In this document: positions 14,643 to 21,861 of the stretch, one piece after another
Layout: every line of letters starts with the position of its first letter
Numbering within the stretch: position 1 is the first letter of the stretch
From: Candidatus Equimonas faecalis
GTDB lineage: Bacteria; Bacteroidota; Bacteroidia; Bacteroidales; Bacteroidaceae
Reading direction: 5' to 3'
Assembly: GCA_018066245.1 (NCBI GenBank)
Contig: JAGHRT010000055.1
Coordinates: 1 to 32,222, forward strand
Length of the DNA stretch: 32,222 nt
The notes under the pieces: model-generated
The model's input: only the letters and a program-made list of their open reading frames with translations
Databases searched by the model: none
What the model was told of the DNA's origin: nothing
Made by a program: the position numbers and the translations under genes

Positions 14643-15167
14643 ATGAAATCCATACCCGATTGGGAAAACGTAAAGCCGAGCGCAGACTTTAGCGCTCTTC
14701 CTGCTGGCGGTTATGTCGCCAAGATTGTCGCCGTCACAGACAACGAAAAGAAAGAATATCTCGACATTGTCTTTGACATTGCAGAAGGCCCCGAAGCTGG
14801 CCGTTTTTCGGACGATTGGGGCAAGGAACATCCCTATGCCCATCACTTCATAAGATCTTACAAGAACGATGCAAAGGTCTTGGGAATGTTCAAATCTTTC
14901 ACAAACGCCGTAGAAGAATCCAACTCCGGTTATAGCTGGACGTTCAAGGAGCAGACCCTTGTTGGGAAGCTTATTGGTATAGTCGTTGGTTACGAAGAAT
15001 ATGACAACGACCGCGGCGAGAGAAAGACACGCACTTACGTCAAGAGCCTCAAGACGGTGCAGCAGATCCGCGAAGGAGACTACACCGTTCCTGATCTGAA
15101 ACGTTTACCGGCAGTTGACGCTCCGGAGGGATTTACTCCGATGAGCGATGATGAACTCCCGTTCTAA
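14643..15167 (+). CDS. DUF669-type single-strand DNA-binding protein
   Basis: A 174-residue protein starting right after the ATPase stop. It has a beta-barrel pattern (GYVAKIVAVTD, DIVFDIAEG, LIGIVVGYEEY) and ends in the acidic tip DDELPF, like the DDDIPF tip by which bacterial SSBs recruit partner proteins. DUF669 proteins are known beside Sak4-like ATPases and nucleases. I infer that it coats single-strand DNA for recombination and replication and that the tip contacts host or phage partner proteins. Confidence 0.8.
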   Translation: MKSIPDWENVKPSADFSALPAGGYVAKIVAVTDNEKKEYLDIVFDIAEGPEAGRFSDDWGKEHPYAHHFIRSYKNDAKVLGMFKSFTNAVEESNSGYSWTFKEQTLVGKLIGIVVGYEEYDNDRGERKTRTYVKSLKTVQQIREGDYTVPDLKRLPAVDAPEGFTPMSDDELPF

Positions 15168-15169
15168 TA

Positions 15170-15640
15170 ATGAATATCATTATAGACTCGCGCCAGCATG
15201 CAGGAAAACACGAGTTAAAACACCAATGGTTTTTAGATCATGGCATAGCAACTTGTGTGTGTAAATTGCCCGTGGGCGATTATGCGAGGTTCCCGGAAAT
15301 CGCGGTTGATACCAAAAAGGACATGCAGGAAATAGCAGGCAACATCGGAGGAACGGCAAAAGAGCACGCGCGTTTCCGAAACGAGCTGATCCTTGCCAAA
15401 GACAACGGCTGCAAGCTGTATATCCTTGTGGAAAACCGCGATGGGATAAAAGCCTTGAATGATGTGGCCTTGTGGAAAAACCCAAGAGCAAGGGATAATC
15501 CCAAGGCCATACAAGGCCCGCGCCTTTTCAAAGCAATGTGCACCATGCAAGAGCGATACGGAGTGACATTCCTGTTTTGCAAGCCGGAGGATGCGGCAGA
15601 GATTATAACGATGATTTTGGAGGGCCGCTATGGAGTATGA
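15170..15640 (+). CDS. ERCC4-domain nuclease
   Basis: A 156-residue protein starting 2 bases after the previous stop. It shows the ERCC4/XPF nuclease pattern: IIDSR near the N-terminus, LPVGDYAR at 33-40, then VDTKKDMQEIAGN and EHARFRNEL. The expected catalytic GDxxxERKxxxD is present in the relaxed phage form, with Asp and Lys in VDTKKD. Phage members resolve or process branched DNA. It is the last recombination gene and its stop overlaps the replication initiator by 11 bases. Confidence 0.8.
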   Translation: MNIIIDSRQHAGKHELKHQWFLDHGIATCVCKLPVGDYARFPEIAVDTKKDMQEIAGNIGGTAKEHARFRNELILAKDNGCKLYILVENRDGIKALNDVALWKNPRARDNPKAIQGPRLFKAMCTMQERYGVTFLFCKPEDAAEIITMILEGRYGV

Positions 15641-16202
15641 CGGATGGATAAAACTTTGGCGGAAGGGATTCTTTGACACCGGCGGCATTTTTAACAATTT
15701 TGGTGACAGCAAAAAGCCGTGGGACGAATTTCACGCGTGGTGCTATCTGCTCTGTGCCGCCAGATATGCTCCCACCGAGGAAACCACCCCAAGAGGTCAG
15801 GTCATTCATTTGGGCGAGTTGGTCACAAGTACACAGGAACTCGCTGAAAAATGGCATTGGCCCGACAAGCGCCGCGTTATGAGATACCTCAAGGTACTTG
15901 AACGGTCCGGAATGATTACCACTCATGGCACCACCCATGGCACCACCATAACCATTGAAAAATACGAGAAATATCAGGTTGGGCGTACCACCGTGCGGTA
16001 CACCGATGGTATCACGGATGGCACCACGCATGGCATCACGGATGGTACACATAATAAGAATATAAGAAACAAGAAGGAAGAAGGGGAAGAACGCGCGGGC
16101 GCGCGCGAGGCCCCCCCGGCCTCCTCTGGTGGGGTTGATATCAAAAGCCTGAGAGAGCAGTTGAGCGAATTCTATAAAAAGGAGCTGGAGCAATATCAAT
16201 GA
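15630..16202 (+). CDS. Replication initiator / replisome organizer-like protein
   Basis: A 190-residue protein starting with GWIKLWRKGFF, as in phage replication initiators with an N-terminal winged helix (about residues 4-95; LVTSTQELAEKWHWPDKRRVMRYLKVLERSG). After it the protein becomes low in complexity (THGTTHGTT, TDGITDGTTHGITDG at about residues 98-141), because the gene holds iterons. Residues 145-190 are highly charged and end in a helix. Such proteins bind iterons in their own gene, as lambda O does, and recruit helicase loader. The next gene overlaps by 4 bases. Confidence 0.75.
   Translation: MEYDGWIKLWRKGFFDTGGIFNNFGDSKKPWDEFHAWCYLLCAARYAPTEETTPRGQVIHLGELVTSTQELAEKWHWPDKRRVMRYLKVLERSGMITTHGTTHGTTITIEKYEKYQVGRTTVRYTDGITDGTTHGITDGTHNKNIRNKKEEGEERAGAREAPPASSGGVDIKSLREQLSEFYKKELEQYQ
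15924..16083 (+). other. ori: Predicted replication origin (iterons and AT-rich stretch)
   Basis: Six 12-base units of the form SRATGGYAYCAC lie inside the initiator gene: two in tandem at 15924-15947 (CATGGCACCACC twice) and four in tandem at 16004-16051 (CGATGGTATCAC, GGATGGCACCAC, GCATGGCATCAC, GGATGGTACACA). Between them GTACC (15985-15989) and GGTAC (15997-16001) form an inverted repeat. The bases 16050-16083 after the iterons are almost all A, T and G without GC runs, a likely unwinding element. Assignment is from pattern only. Confidence 0.75.
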
Positions 16203-16633
16203 CACAGTTAGGCGCAATGCGAATAATCGACAAGTTAAAGGCCCGTGGATTTGTTTACGGGAAACTGTCGGAGAACGAAGAAGCAAACCGCGTCAGCGAT
16301 CTGTGCGAAACGTACACCGGTTATGCCGACAATGACGTGGTTGATGCTTATGTGTTTTACATGAATCACAACAAAGACGCCCCGCAGCCATGCGATATCA
16401 TCCCGGTTCTGAGGAAGCAATATGCTACACGCAGCCTTGCCGGATTGACGTATCTGACAAAGGATCAGATCAACGAGCTGTTGATTATATGCCGTCAGGG
16501 GTGCGGCGTCGGGGTCGCGTTCATGGATTATGCGGTAAGCGGAGATGGACACAATGAGGTTGTTATCCGCGGAAGCTATGAAAAGTTTAAGGCACGGGTT
16601 GAAGCGGCGCTTGCAGATGGGCGTTTGTTTTAG
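16199..16633 (+). CDS. Possible helicase loader or inhibitor
   Basis: A 144-residue protein whose start overlaps the initiator stop by ATGA. Residues 1-70 are helical and alternate leucine and acidic residues (RIIDKLKARGFV, then DLCETYTGYADNDVVDAYVFYMNHNKDAPQPCDIIPVLR), like the helical N-terminal domain of G39P-type helicase loaders. The C-terminal half (LTKDQINELLIICRQG, VEAALADGRLF) is of unknown fold. Position just after the initiator supports a helicase-loading role. The alignment to known loaders is my judgement; no motif decides it. Confidence 0.4.
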   Translation: MTQLGAMRIIDKLKARGFVYGKLSENEEANRVSDLCETYTGYADNDVVDAYVFYMNHNKDAPQPCDIIPVLRKQYATRSLAGLTYLTKDQINELLIICRQGCGVGVAFMDYAVSGDGHNEVVIRGSYEKFKARVEAALADGRLF

Positions 16634-16645
16634 AAGGGAGAATAA

Positions 16646-16960
16646 ATGGCAAAAGAGAAGGTAGAGATCGTCAATGCGTTTGACGGAAATACAAAAAACG
16701 CTCAAGTGTTTATGTATGAGTTTGTAAACGGAGACAAGGGCTTTGTGGTGAATTGGTTTTCAACCGATGACCACTATTCCCAGATCTCCGAGGAAAAATA
16801 CGAAGCATACAAGGCTATGGGCAAAGATGCGTTCAGGGAGGAAATCAAAAAAGGCCTTAGCGCCGCGATCCTGTCCGGATATGGATTCTATGGATGCGAT
16901 CTGGTCCGTGTAAACGGCATTCCCATGGTAATGATGCGCACAGGGAGTTCCTGCGATTAA
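16646..16960 (+). CDS. Protein of unknown function
   Basis: A 104-residue protein with GAAGGGAG ribosome site about 8 bases before ATG 16646. It begins with VEIVNAFDGN and has several strand-like stretches (AQVFMYEFVNGDKGFVVNWFSTDDH) and a helix, and a final part GYGFYGCDLVRVNGIPMVMM. No recognised motif. It follows the possible helicase loader and precedes the accessory genes. Confidence 0.6.
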   Translation: MAKEKVEIVNAFDGNTKNAQVFMYEFVNGDKGFVVNWFSTDDHYSQISEEKYEAYKAMGKDAFREEIKKGLSAAILSGYGFYGCDLVRVNGIPMVMMRTGSSCD

Positions 16961-16975
16961 ATTATTCGATGCTTC

Positions 16976-16989
16976 TCCCCGAAAGGGGA
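16976..16989 (+). other. Intercistronic hairpin with GAAA tetraloop
   Basis: TCCCC (16976-16980) and GGGGA (16985-16989) close a GAAA tetraloop. It follows the stop at 16960 by 15 bases and has no T-run. It is the third GNRA or similar stem placed just after a gene in this genome. Confidence 0.6.
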
Positions 16990-17008
16990 ATGTGAAAGGA
17001 GAATGGAA

Positions 17009-17326
17009 ATGAAGAAAGTGGATTGGGAAGGTGTCTCGTTAATTATAGGGGTTGTTGTGTTCATCGGACTCATTGTGGCAGTCTTTGGCGTAATTGCCCA
17101 TCAAACAAAATTGCAATATGGCGGAGACAGTAACAAGAAGTTTTTCGATCAGAATTGGAACTACGATAAAGCCTATGTCAAAATTGGGCGGGAAACGCTT
17201 TTGGTGGATGTCGAGTATTGGAACGAAGACGAAACCACAATAACAGTAGTCACCGATGACGGTACAATTTATTGCACAGACCAAAAGAACATCGTTTTGG
17301 TGAGAGGAGGAGAATGGGAAGAATGA
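17009..17326 (+). CDS. Single-span membrane protein
   Basis: A 105-residue protein beginning at 17009, where AGGAG is 7 bases upstream; the ATG at 17003 is too near it. Residues 9-30 (LIIGVVVFIGLIVAVFGVIAH) form one membrane helix, followed by a soluble part of about 75 residues with strand-rich sequence (TLLVDVEYWNEDETTITVVTDDGTIYC). The soluble end is probably cytoplasmic or exterior; the topology cannot be fixed. Its stop overlaps the next gene by ATGA. Confidence 0.65.
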   Translation: MKKVDWEGVSLIIGVVVFIGLIVAVFGVIAHQTKLQYGGDSNKKFFDQNWNYDKAYVKIGRETLLVDVEYWNEDETTITVVTDDGTIYCTDQKNIVLVRGGEWEE

Positions 17327-17835
17327 AGTCGGTAATGGTAAGCATTAAGCCGAAGTGGTGTAAACTCATAGACAGTGGGAAGAAGACCATTGAGGTACGC
17401 AAGACGGCTCCGAAGGAAGTGCCATTTAAGGCATATATCTATTGCACGAAAAGTGGAGGATATATTCTACCCTATGATGATTTGTCGGATTTTTATAACG
17501 GCAAGGTAATAGGCGAGTTTATCTGCTATAGAATTGATGCGATTTGTCCTGATGTTTTTGTAGTCAGAGAAGATGCAGAACGTGCATTAGAAGGTAGTTG
17601 TATTTCTGTCAATGAATTTAAGAAGTATATGAAATGTGTTCCCGGCACGCCACTATATGTGCTTAAAGATGCGTATGCTTGGCACATATCCGACCTTGTA
17701 ATCTACGACAAGCCGAAAGAGTTGAGCGAGTTTCATTCTGGACGCTCTGTATATGAAATTAAGGCAGGGAAATTATCATACACGGGAATAAAAAGACCAC
17801 CGCAATCATGGATGTATGTGGAGGTAGCAGAATGA
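17323..17835 (+). CDS. ASCH/EVE-like domain protein
   Basis: A 170-residue protein. The start MKSVMVSIKPKWCKLI has the common form of ASCH-type proteins (IKPKWCKLIDSGKKTIEVRKT), followed by FKAYIYCTKSGG and a VIGEFICYRID strand. ASCH proteins have a PUA-like beta-barrel and are thought to bind RNA or modified nucleotides. I choose 17323 because it overlaps the previous stop by ATGA; an ATG at 17314 is 3 codons upstream and sits 3 bases after GGAGG. Its codon use is more AT-rich than the replication genes, suggesting later acquisition. Confidence 0.7.
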   Translation: MKSVMVSIKPKWCKLIDSGKKTIEVRKTAPKEVPFKAYIYCTKSGGYILPYDDLSDFYNGKVIGEFICYRIDAICPDVFVVREDAERALEGSCISVNEFKKYMKCVPGTPLYVLKDAYAWHISDLVIYDKPKELSEFHSGRSVYEIKAGKLSYTGIKRPPQSWMYVEVAE

Positions 17836-18149
17836 CAAGAGAAGAAGCATTAAAACACGCCAAGCGTGAACAGGAAGCGTATCGGGACAAGGCACAAGAC
17901 AGACCATTTTATAAGGATGTGGCAGAGTTCTGGGATATAGTAGTAAATGCCCTTGAAAAGCAGAACAAAGAAGCCGAACCCGTAAGACACGGACATTGGA
18001 TAAAGAACGCAGAATGGCAAGGATGGCGTTGTTCAGAATGTGGGCAAGATGATGTTTATGCTTTTACGCTCAACTGGGACGGAACTGCGGATGCTCTGCA
18101 AGACTATTTCTGTCCGCATTGTGGATCAAGGATGGAGGATAGCGAATGA
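17832..18149 (+). CDS. Zinc-ribbon protein
   Basis: A 105-residue protein. The N-terminal third is helical and charged, and the C-terminal half is a zinc ribbon: HGHWIKNAEWQGWRCSECGQDD, then FCPHCGSRM, with CxxC pairs in the knuckles. The spacing between CSEC and CPHC is about 25 residues. It is coupled by ATGA overlap to the ASCH-like gene, with GGAGGT 6 bases before the start. Ribbons like this are frequent in Firmicutes phage accessory regions with unknown partner. Confidence 0.7.
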   Translation: MTREEALKHAKREQEAYRDKAQDRPFYKDVAEFWDIVVNALEKQNKEAEPVRHGHWIKNAEWQGWRCSECGQDDVYAFTLNWDGTADALQDYFCPHCGSRMEDSE

Positions 18150-18499
18150 AATCGAAAGAAGCGATAGAGGTCTTTAACAATCCTACACAGCATTGGCCGC
18201 ATAAAGGAGGGCAACAAATGATACCAGAGACCTATCTTTCAAGAATCGTCAAGACAATCAGTATGAAAATAAACAATGACATGGAAGATTTCATAGTGCA
18301 CTCCGTTGAATCGTTCAGCGGAGATGAGTCCTTTGAAGTCAACGCAAGGAAGATATACGAAGCGGTAAAGAGAGACACAGCCGCTCCGAAGCATAAGTAC
18401 ATGGGGTACAGATGCCCTTGCGGAAACGAAGTAGCAAAGAACCAAAAGTATTGCGATGAGTGCGGACAGAAGTTACTGCCGTGGGAGGATAGCAAATGA
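18146..18499 (+). CDS. Zinc-ribbon protein with two possible starts
   Basis: A 117-residue protein coupled to the previous gene by ATGA overlap. The C-terminal part is a compact zinc ribbon (YRCPCGNEVAKNQKYCDECGQKLLP). A second ATG in frame at 18218 has AAAGGAGG 7 bases upstream and could give a shorter protein of 93 residues, so both a long and a short form may be made. The middle (KTISMKINNDMEDFIVHSVESF) is helical. Function unknown. Confidence 0.65.
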   Translation: MKSKEAIEVFNNPTQHWPHKGGQQMIPETYLSRIVKTISMKINNDMEDFIVHSVESFSGDESFEVNARKIYEAVKRDTAAPKHKYMGYRCPCGNEVAKNQKYCDECGQKLLPWEDSK

Positions 18500-18828
18500 A
18501 ATACATAATCGAACTTGAAAAGATAGCGGGCACAGACCTGTTTCGAGCAAAGGGCGCAAACACACTTGTGTTTGACCAACATGGAATTAACAACATTTTA
18601 ATTCCGTATAAAGAAAAACCAGAGGTAGATTGGTACAAAGTACCGATAGATACAAAGGTAATCGTGTGGGATCACAATAACGATTGTCGCAAAAGATATT
18701 TCAGCCATTATGACGGTAAATTCTTTTATACTTTTACTTTGGGTGGTACTTCTTGGTCAACTGAAGGAGAAGCACTAATGTGTTGGTCCCATTGCAGATT
18801 GGCGGAGGACACGGGGGAAAGCAAATGA
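18496..18828 (+). CDS. Phage accessory protein of unknown function
   Basis: A 110-residue protein, ATGA-coupled to the previous gene. The central stretch (VDWYKVPIDTKVIVWDHNND, then KRYFSHYDGKFFYTFT and GGTSWSTEGEALMCW) matches a pattern I know from small proteins in Firmicutes phages, where VDWxxVPxDTxV is conserved. No function has been shown for them that I know. The end (HCRLAEDTGESK) is coupled to the next gene. Confidence 0.65.
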   Translation: MKYIIELEKIAGTDLFRAKGANTLVFDQHGINNILIPYKEKPEVDWYKVPIDTKVIVWDHNNDCRKRYFSHYDGKFFYTFTLGGTSWSTEGEALMCWSHCRLAEDTGESK

Positions 18829-19274
18829 CAAAACATCAAAAGGATAAGATCGCCCGCAAGAACGCTGCAAAGGATGCCGGACGGAGAACCTACACGGCAG
18901 CGGAAATCGACCGGATCCGCAGCGACATCAGGAAGCAGGAGGCAGAGGCCAACGCACGCCTCAAGGCCGAAGCTGATGCACTCGAAGAAAAATGGGCGGC
19001 GTGGACGGATTACTATAACCGATACACAATCCCCCGCCTGTGCGTTGGGTTTATGTGGGCGGCGCTGAAAATCGTCCGCAAATACATCGCAAAACCCTTT
19101 GTGGATCAATTCATTGACGAGCTGGGGGTGACAATGCAAGAGGTCATTGACCGTTGTGGCGAAACAAATTGCGAGGCATTTGACGAATACAAGGCGGACC
19201 TTGAACGCCTTGGTTATGAAACCCCCGTGTGGGCAAGCGTTGACGAATGGGAGGAGCAAAAAAATGGAATATGA
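18825..19274 (+). CDS. Coiled-coil protein of unknown function
   Basis: A 149-residue basic-then-acidic protein. Residues 10-60 (RKNAAKDAGRRTY, RIRSDIRKQEAEANARLKAE) form a predicted coiled coil; residues 65-110 have tryptophan- and aromatic-rich sequence (YYNRYTIPRLCVGFMWAALKI) and the end has charged helix. It begins at ATG 18825 overlapping the previous stop by 4 bases. No recognised family. Its last codons overlap the small Cys-rich gene. Confidence 0.65.
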   Translation: MTKHQKDKIARKNAAKDAGRRTYTAAEIDRIRSDIRKQEAEANARLKAEADALEEKWAAWTDYYNRYTIPRLCVGFMWAALKIVRKYIAKPFVDQFIDELGVTMQEVIDRCGETNCEAFDEYKADLERLGYETPVWASVDEWEEQKNGI

Positions 19275-19440
19275 AATAACAACCTATGATGCGGTGAAAT
19301 CACCCTGCCACCATTGCGCGGCACGGCATGTTGGATGCCATACAACATGTGAGGACTATTACTCTTACAAATGCGATATCGAGGAATGGAAGAGAGTGCA
19401 TCGCGGAAATCCGGGAGACAACCCCGAACGGAACAAATGA
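19264..19440 (+). CDS. Small Cys/His-rich putative zinc-binding protein
   Basis: A 58-residue protein with CHHCAARHVGCHTTCEDYYSYKC, a compact CxxC ... GCHxxC cluster suitable for one zinc ion. This pattern is common in tiny phage proteins of Firmicutes and has no established role. It overlaps the end of the previous gene by 11 bases, with GGAGG 8 bases before ATG 19264. It is the last gene of the early operon before an intergenic structured stretch. Confidence 0.65.
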   Translation: MEYEITTYDAVKSPCHHCAARHVGCHTTCEDYYSYKCDIEEWKRVHRGNPGDNPERNK

Positions 19441-19487
19441 CGAAAAACGCCGAAAAACCGCCCTTTTCTTTCGCGGTTAATAAATTA

Positions 19488-19531
19488 CCCCTTAAATCGT
19501 TTTGGCGATTTATATGAGACGGTTTAAGGGG
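19488..19531 (+). other. Nested inverted repeats between early and late modules
   Basis: CCCCTTAAA (19488-19496) is the inverse complement of TTTAAGGGG (19523-19531). Inside it AAATCG (19494-19499) pairs with CGATTT (19506-19511) around TTTTGG, so the two hairpins are alternatives or stacked. No T-run follows, so it is not a plain terminator. It may be an RNA switch or a protein site at the border between early genes and the late regulator, whose ribosome site begins at 19565. Confidence 0.5.
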
Positions 19532-19577
19532 TTTAACGGGTATCAAAGTGATATTCCATAACTCAAGGAGGTAATTG

Positions 19578-19985
19578 TTGAATAACAGAATAATGAAAAC
19601 CTACCGGATCGAGTCAAAACGGCGGTTCGGTGAGCTATATAACTTTGCTCTTCAATACCACGAATGGAAGCGAGAGATTGACGCCTTTTCTCCGATGGCT
19701 TCTCCGAACATGGACGGGATGCCGCACAATCCTACACCGAGCAGTAGCGTTGAGCGGCAGGCGATCCGATGTGCGGACCTCCAAAGCAAGATAAATCTTG
19801 TTGAGTCCTGTGCAAAAGCCAGCGCCGCAGACGAAAAACTCCAAAAGGCGGTATTGATGGGAGTGACAACCGAGAATTGCACATTTAACTATCTCAAAAC
19901 CCGCGGAATTCTCCTGTATGAGCGCGATGCCTATTACATTGCCCGCCGGAAATTCTATTGGCTTCTGGATCAAAAACTGCAATAA
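19578..19985 (+). CDS. Late transcription regulator, ArpU/RinA-like
   Basis: A 135-residue protein starting at TTG 19578, 6 bases after AAGGAGG; the ATG at 19593 has no ribosome site. The sequence has the features of phage late-gene activators of the ArpU/RinA/sigma-like kind: MKTYRIESKRRFGELYNFALQYHEWK at the start and YIARRKFYWLLDQKLQ as the final recognition helix. It stands alone between the early and late modules, exactly where these activators lie in Firmicutes phages, and is the probable switch for the terminase-to-lysis operon. Confidence 0.7.
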   Translation: MNNRIMKTYRIESKRRFGELYNFALQYHEWKREIDAFSPMASPNMDGMPHNPTPSSSVERQAIRCADLQSKINLVESCAKASAADEKLQKAVLMGVTTENCTFNYLKTRGILLYERDAYYIARRKFYWLLDQKLQ

Positions 19986-20097
19986 AACCGCAAATACCAC
20001 ACTCACAACATCAAAAACCGTGATATGGTGATAGCGCCCAGATGAGGATATCGTACTTTTGCATATCTGCATTCTCCTTTTGTTTTAAACAGCGCGA

Positions 20098-20125
20098 AGC
20101 GTCACCAAGACCCGGTGGCGCTTTT
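20098..20125 (+). terminator. Rho-independent terminator after the late regulator
   Basis: AGCGTCACC (20098-20106) pairs with GGTGGCGCT (20114-20122) over 9 positions, including one T-G pair, around the loop AAGACCC, and TTTT follows (20122-20125). It follows the regulator by 112 bases and separates it from the ParB-like gene. Confidence 0.7.
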
Positions 20126-20140
20126 GCGTTATTAGATACC

Positions 20141-21202
20141 ATGAAGATCAAAGAACTTCCCCTCTCAAGTTTAATTCCATACACAAACAACCCAAGGCTT
20201 AATGACGAGGCGGTGGACGCGGTTGCTAACTCCATCCGGGAATTCGGATTCAAGGTCCCTATCGTTATCGACAAGGACCGAGTCATTGTTACCGGGCATA
20301 CCAGAGCAAAAGCCGCCGAGTCTTTGGGCATGGATACTGTACCCTGCATTGTTGCGGACGATCTGACGCCGGAGCAGATAAAGGCATACCGGCTCGCTGA
20401 CAACAAAGTGGCAGAGCTGGCTGCGTGGGACTTTTCCAAGCTGGAAGAAGAACTTGCGGATCTGGAAATTGACATGGAAGCATTCGGATTCGAGCTTGAT
20501 GATGTCAAATTTGAAGATGAAGACAATGGCTATTTTGGAGCTGAGCGCGAGCGGACGATAGACGCCTATAACCTTAAAGATTTTGATTCCGAAAGAACCG
20601 TCGGATTCTATGAAATGCCTTTAATAAAGGCGGAACATCACGTTCCAAAAGATCTCATATCCTTCAATTACGTTCTGAGCAAAGATGCCTTTGATAAGGG
20701 CGTGCATTTTTACATAGACGATTATCAATTCGAGAGGATATGGAATAATCCGACAGAGTATATGGACCGATTGGCACAATTCGATTGTTGCCTTACCCCG
20801 GACTTTTCTTTATACACACAAATGCCCATAGCTATGCAGATATGGAATGTATACCGTTCAAGGCTTGTTGGACAGATCATGCAAGACAACGGTATCAAAG
20901 TTATTCCTACGCTGAGCTGGTGCCGGGAAAATAGTTTTCAATTCTGTTTTGATGGTATAGAGCCCGGCGGAGTTGTTTCTGTTTCTACCATTGGGGTCAA
21001 ACAAGACCCAGAAGCAAAAAAGCTTTGGGAAAACGGAATGCGCGAAGCGCTCAGGCGATTAAAACCTGAGTGTGTAATCGTCTACGGCGGAGATATTGGC
21101 TTTGACTTTGGAAAAGTGAAAACCATATACATAAACAATCACAATTCAGACAACTTTAGGAAATCGGAAGCTACACAAGGCGCTGAAAAATCAGCTATTT
21201 GA
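20141..21202 (+). CDS. ParB-like domain fused to DUF4417
   Basis: A 353-residue protein. Residues 1-120 are a ParB/Srx-like domain: KIKELPLSSLIPYTNNPRLND at the start and GHTRAKAAESLG (residues 52-63) as the ParB nucleotide-binding box. Residues about 150-335 match DUF4417 (FNYVLSKDAFDKGVHFYIDDYQFERIW, then FSLYTQMP and GDIGFDFGKV). In phages the ParB domain is often fused to a DNA methylase; none is present here. The start at 20141 is set by domain alignment, since it lacks a clear ribosome site; an ATG at 20042 would read through the terminator hairpin. The role is unknown, possibly DNA binding or modification related to packaging. Confidence 0.8.
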   Translation: MKIKELPLSSLIPYTNNPRLNDEAVDAVANSIREFGFKVPIVIDKDRVIVTGHTRAKAAESLGMDTVPCIVADDLTPEQIKAYRLADNKVAELAAWDFSKLEEELADLEIDMEAFGFELDDVKFEDEDNGYFGAERERTIDAYNLKDFDSERTVGFYEMPLIKAEHHVPKDLISFNYVLSKDAFDKGVHFYIDDYQFERIWNNPTEYMDRLAQFDCCLTPDFSLYTQMPIAMQIWNVYRSRLVGQIMQDNGIKVIPTLSWCRENSFQFCFDGIEPGGVVSVSTIGVKQDPEAKKLWENGMREALRRLKPECVIVYGGDIGFDFGKVKTIYINNHNSDNFRKSEATQGAEKSAI

Positions 21203-21225
21203 CATCATTCAGGAGGTGTTATATT

Positions 21226-21849
21226 ATGGGCGGAAGAGGTGCAGGAGCATCTTGGGGCGGCGGAGGCGGAGGCTCAGGAGCCCCCATTGAAACCACAAGT
21301 TTAATATCACAAAGAGAAAGAAAAGAAGCGGAAGTTGACTCCGTACTTTCAACGCTGAGAGACGTTTCAGACCAATATGGCGTCACGATGAACGACGTTG
21401 AAGTTGGTGTTTTCCCTCCCGGCTCTTCTGTTATGGGTTATTATGATCCGAGCACGGGAGCGCTGGGCGTCAACGGAGCCTTTTTTGACACCCAGAAAGT
21501 CAACGACGCTTATGACAACTGCATTGCTCAGCAGTACCACCCGGCAAGAGGTAGCAAAAGCGGAATGGAGGCCCTTGCCTCTCATGAGGCCGGCCATAGG
21601 TTGACTTATGTCGCGGGAGAAAAGAACAGCATGTCTGGGGAAGCTATTGCCGACAGAGTTGTCGAAGAGGCAGCAAAAGAACTTGGCTATAAAAACTCCG
21701 CAAGAATGGCAAAACAAATCAGCGGTTACGCATTAACGAACAAAAAGGAAGCTATTGCAGAGGCCTTTGCAGATGTTTACTGCAACGGCAACAATGCACG
21801 CAAAGAGAGTAGAGCCATAGTCAAAAAGCTTAATTCTTATTTGCGTTAA
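21226..21849 (+). CDS. HEAGH zinc metallopeptidase-like head protein
   Basis: A 207-residue protein starting with MGGRGAGASWGGGGGG, a Gly-rich lead common to a class of phage head-cluster proteins. Zinc ligands of a gluzincin are visible: HEAGH at residues 120-124, then Glu179 and Asp183 in EAIAEAFADVY. No signal peptide is present. The gene is at the head of the packaging cluster, before the terminase, with AGGAGG 9 bases before ATG 21226. It could cleave head proteins or a host target; no substrate is known. A pure toxin or virion-injected effector is an alternative. Family resemblance is strong for fold, weak for role. Confidence 0.7.
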   Translation: MGGRGAGASWGGGGGGSGAPIETTSLISQRERKEAEVDSVLSTLRDVSDQYGVTMNDVEVGVFPPGSSVMGYYDPSTGALGVNGAFFDTQKVNDAYDNCIAQQYHPARGSKSGMEALASHEAGHRLTYVAGEKNSMSGEAIADRVVEEAAKELGYKNSARMAKQISGYALTNKKEAIAEAFADVYCNGNNARKESRAIVKKLNSYLR

Positions 21850-21861
21850 GGAGGGAACGAT

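Noticed and set aside
13929-14846. 305-residue frame on the - strand opposite the Sak4-like gene
   Set aside because: The + strand holds Walker motifs and ordered operon spacing; the - frame has no ribosome site.
15924-16051. CRISPR-like repeat array
   Set aside because: Units are 12 bases in direct tandem without spacers; iterons explain them better.
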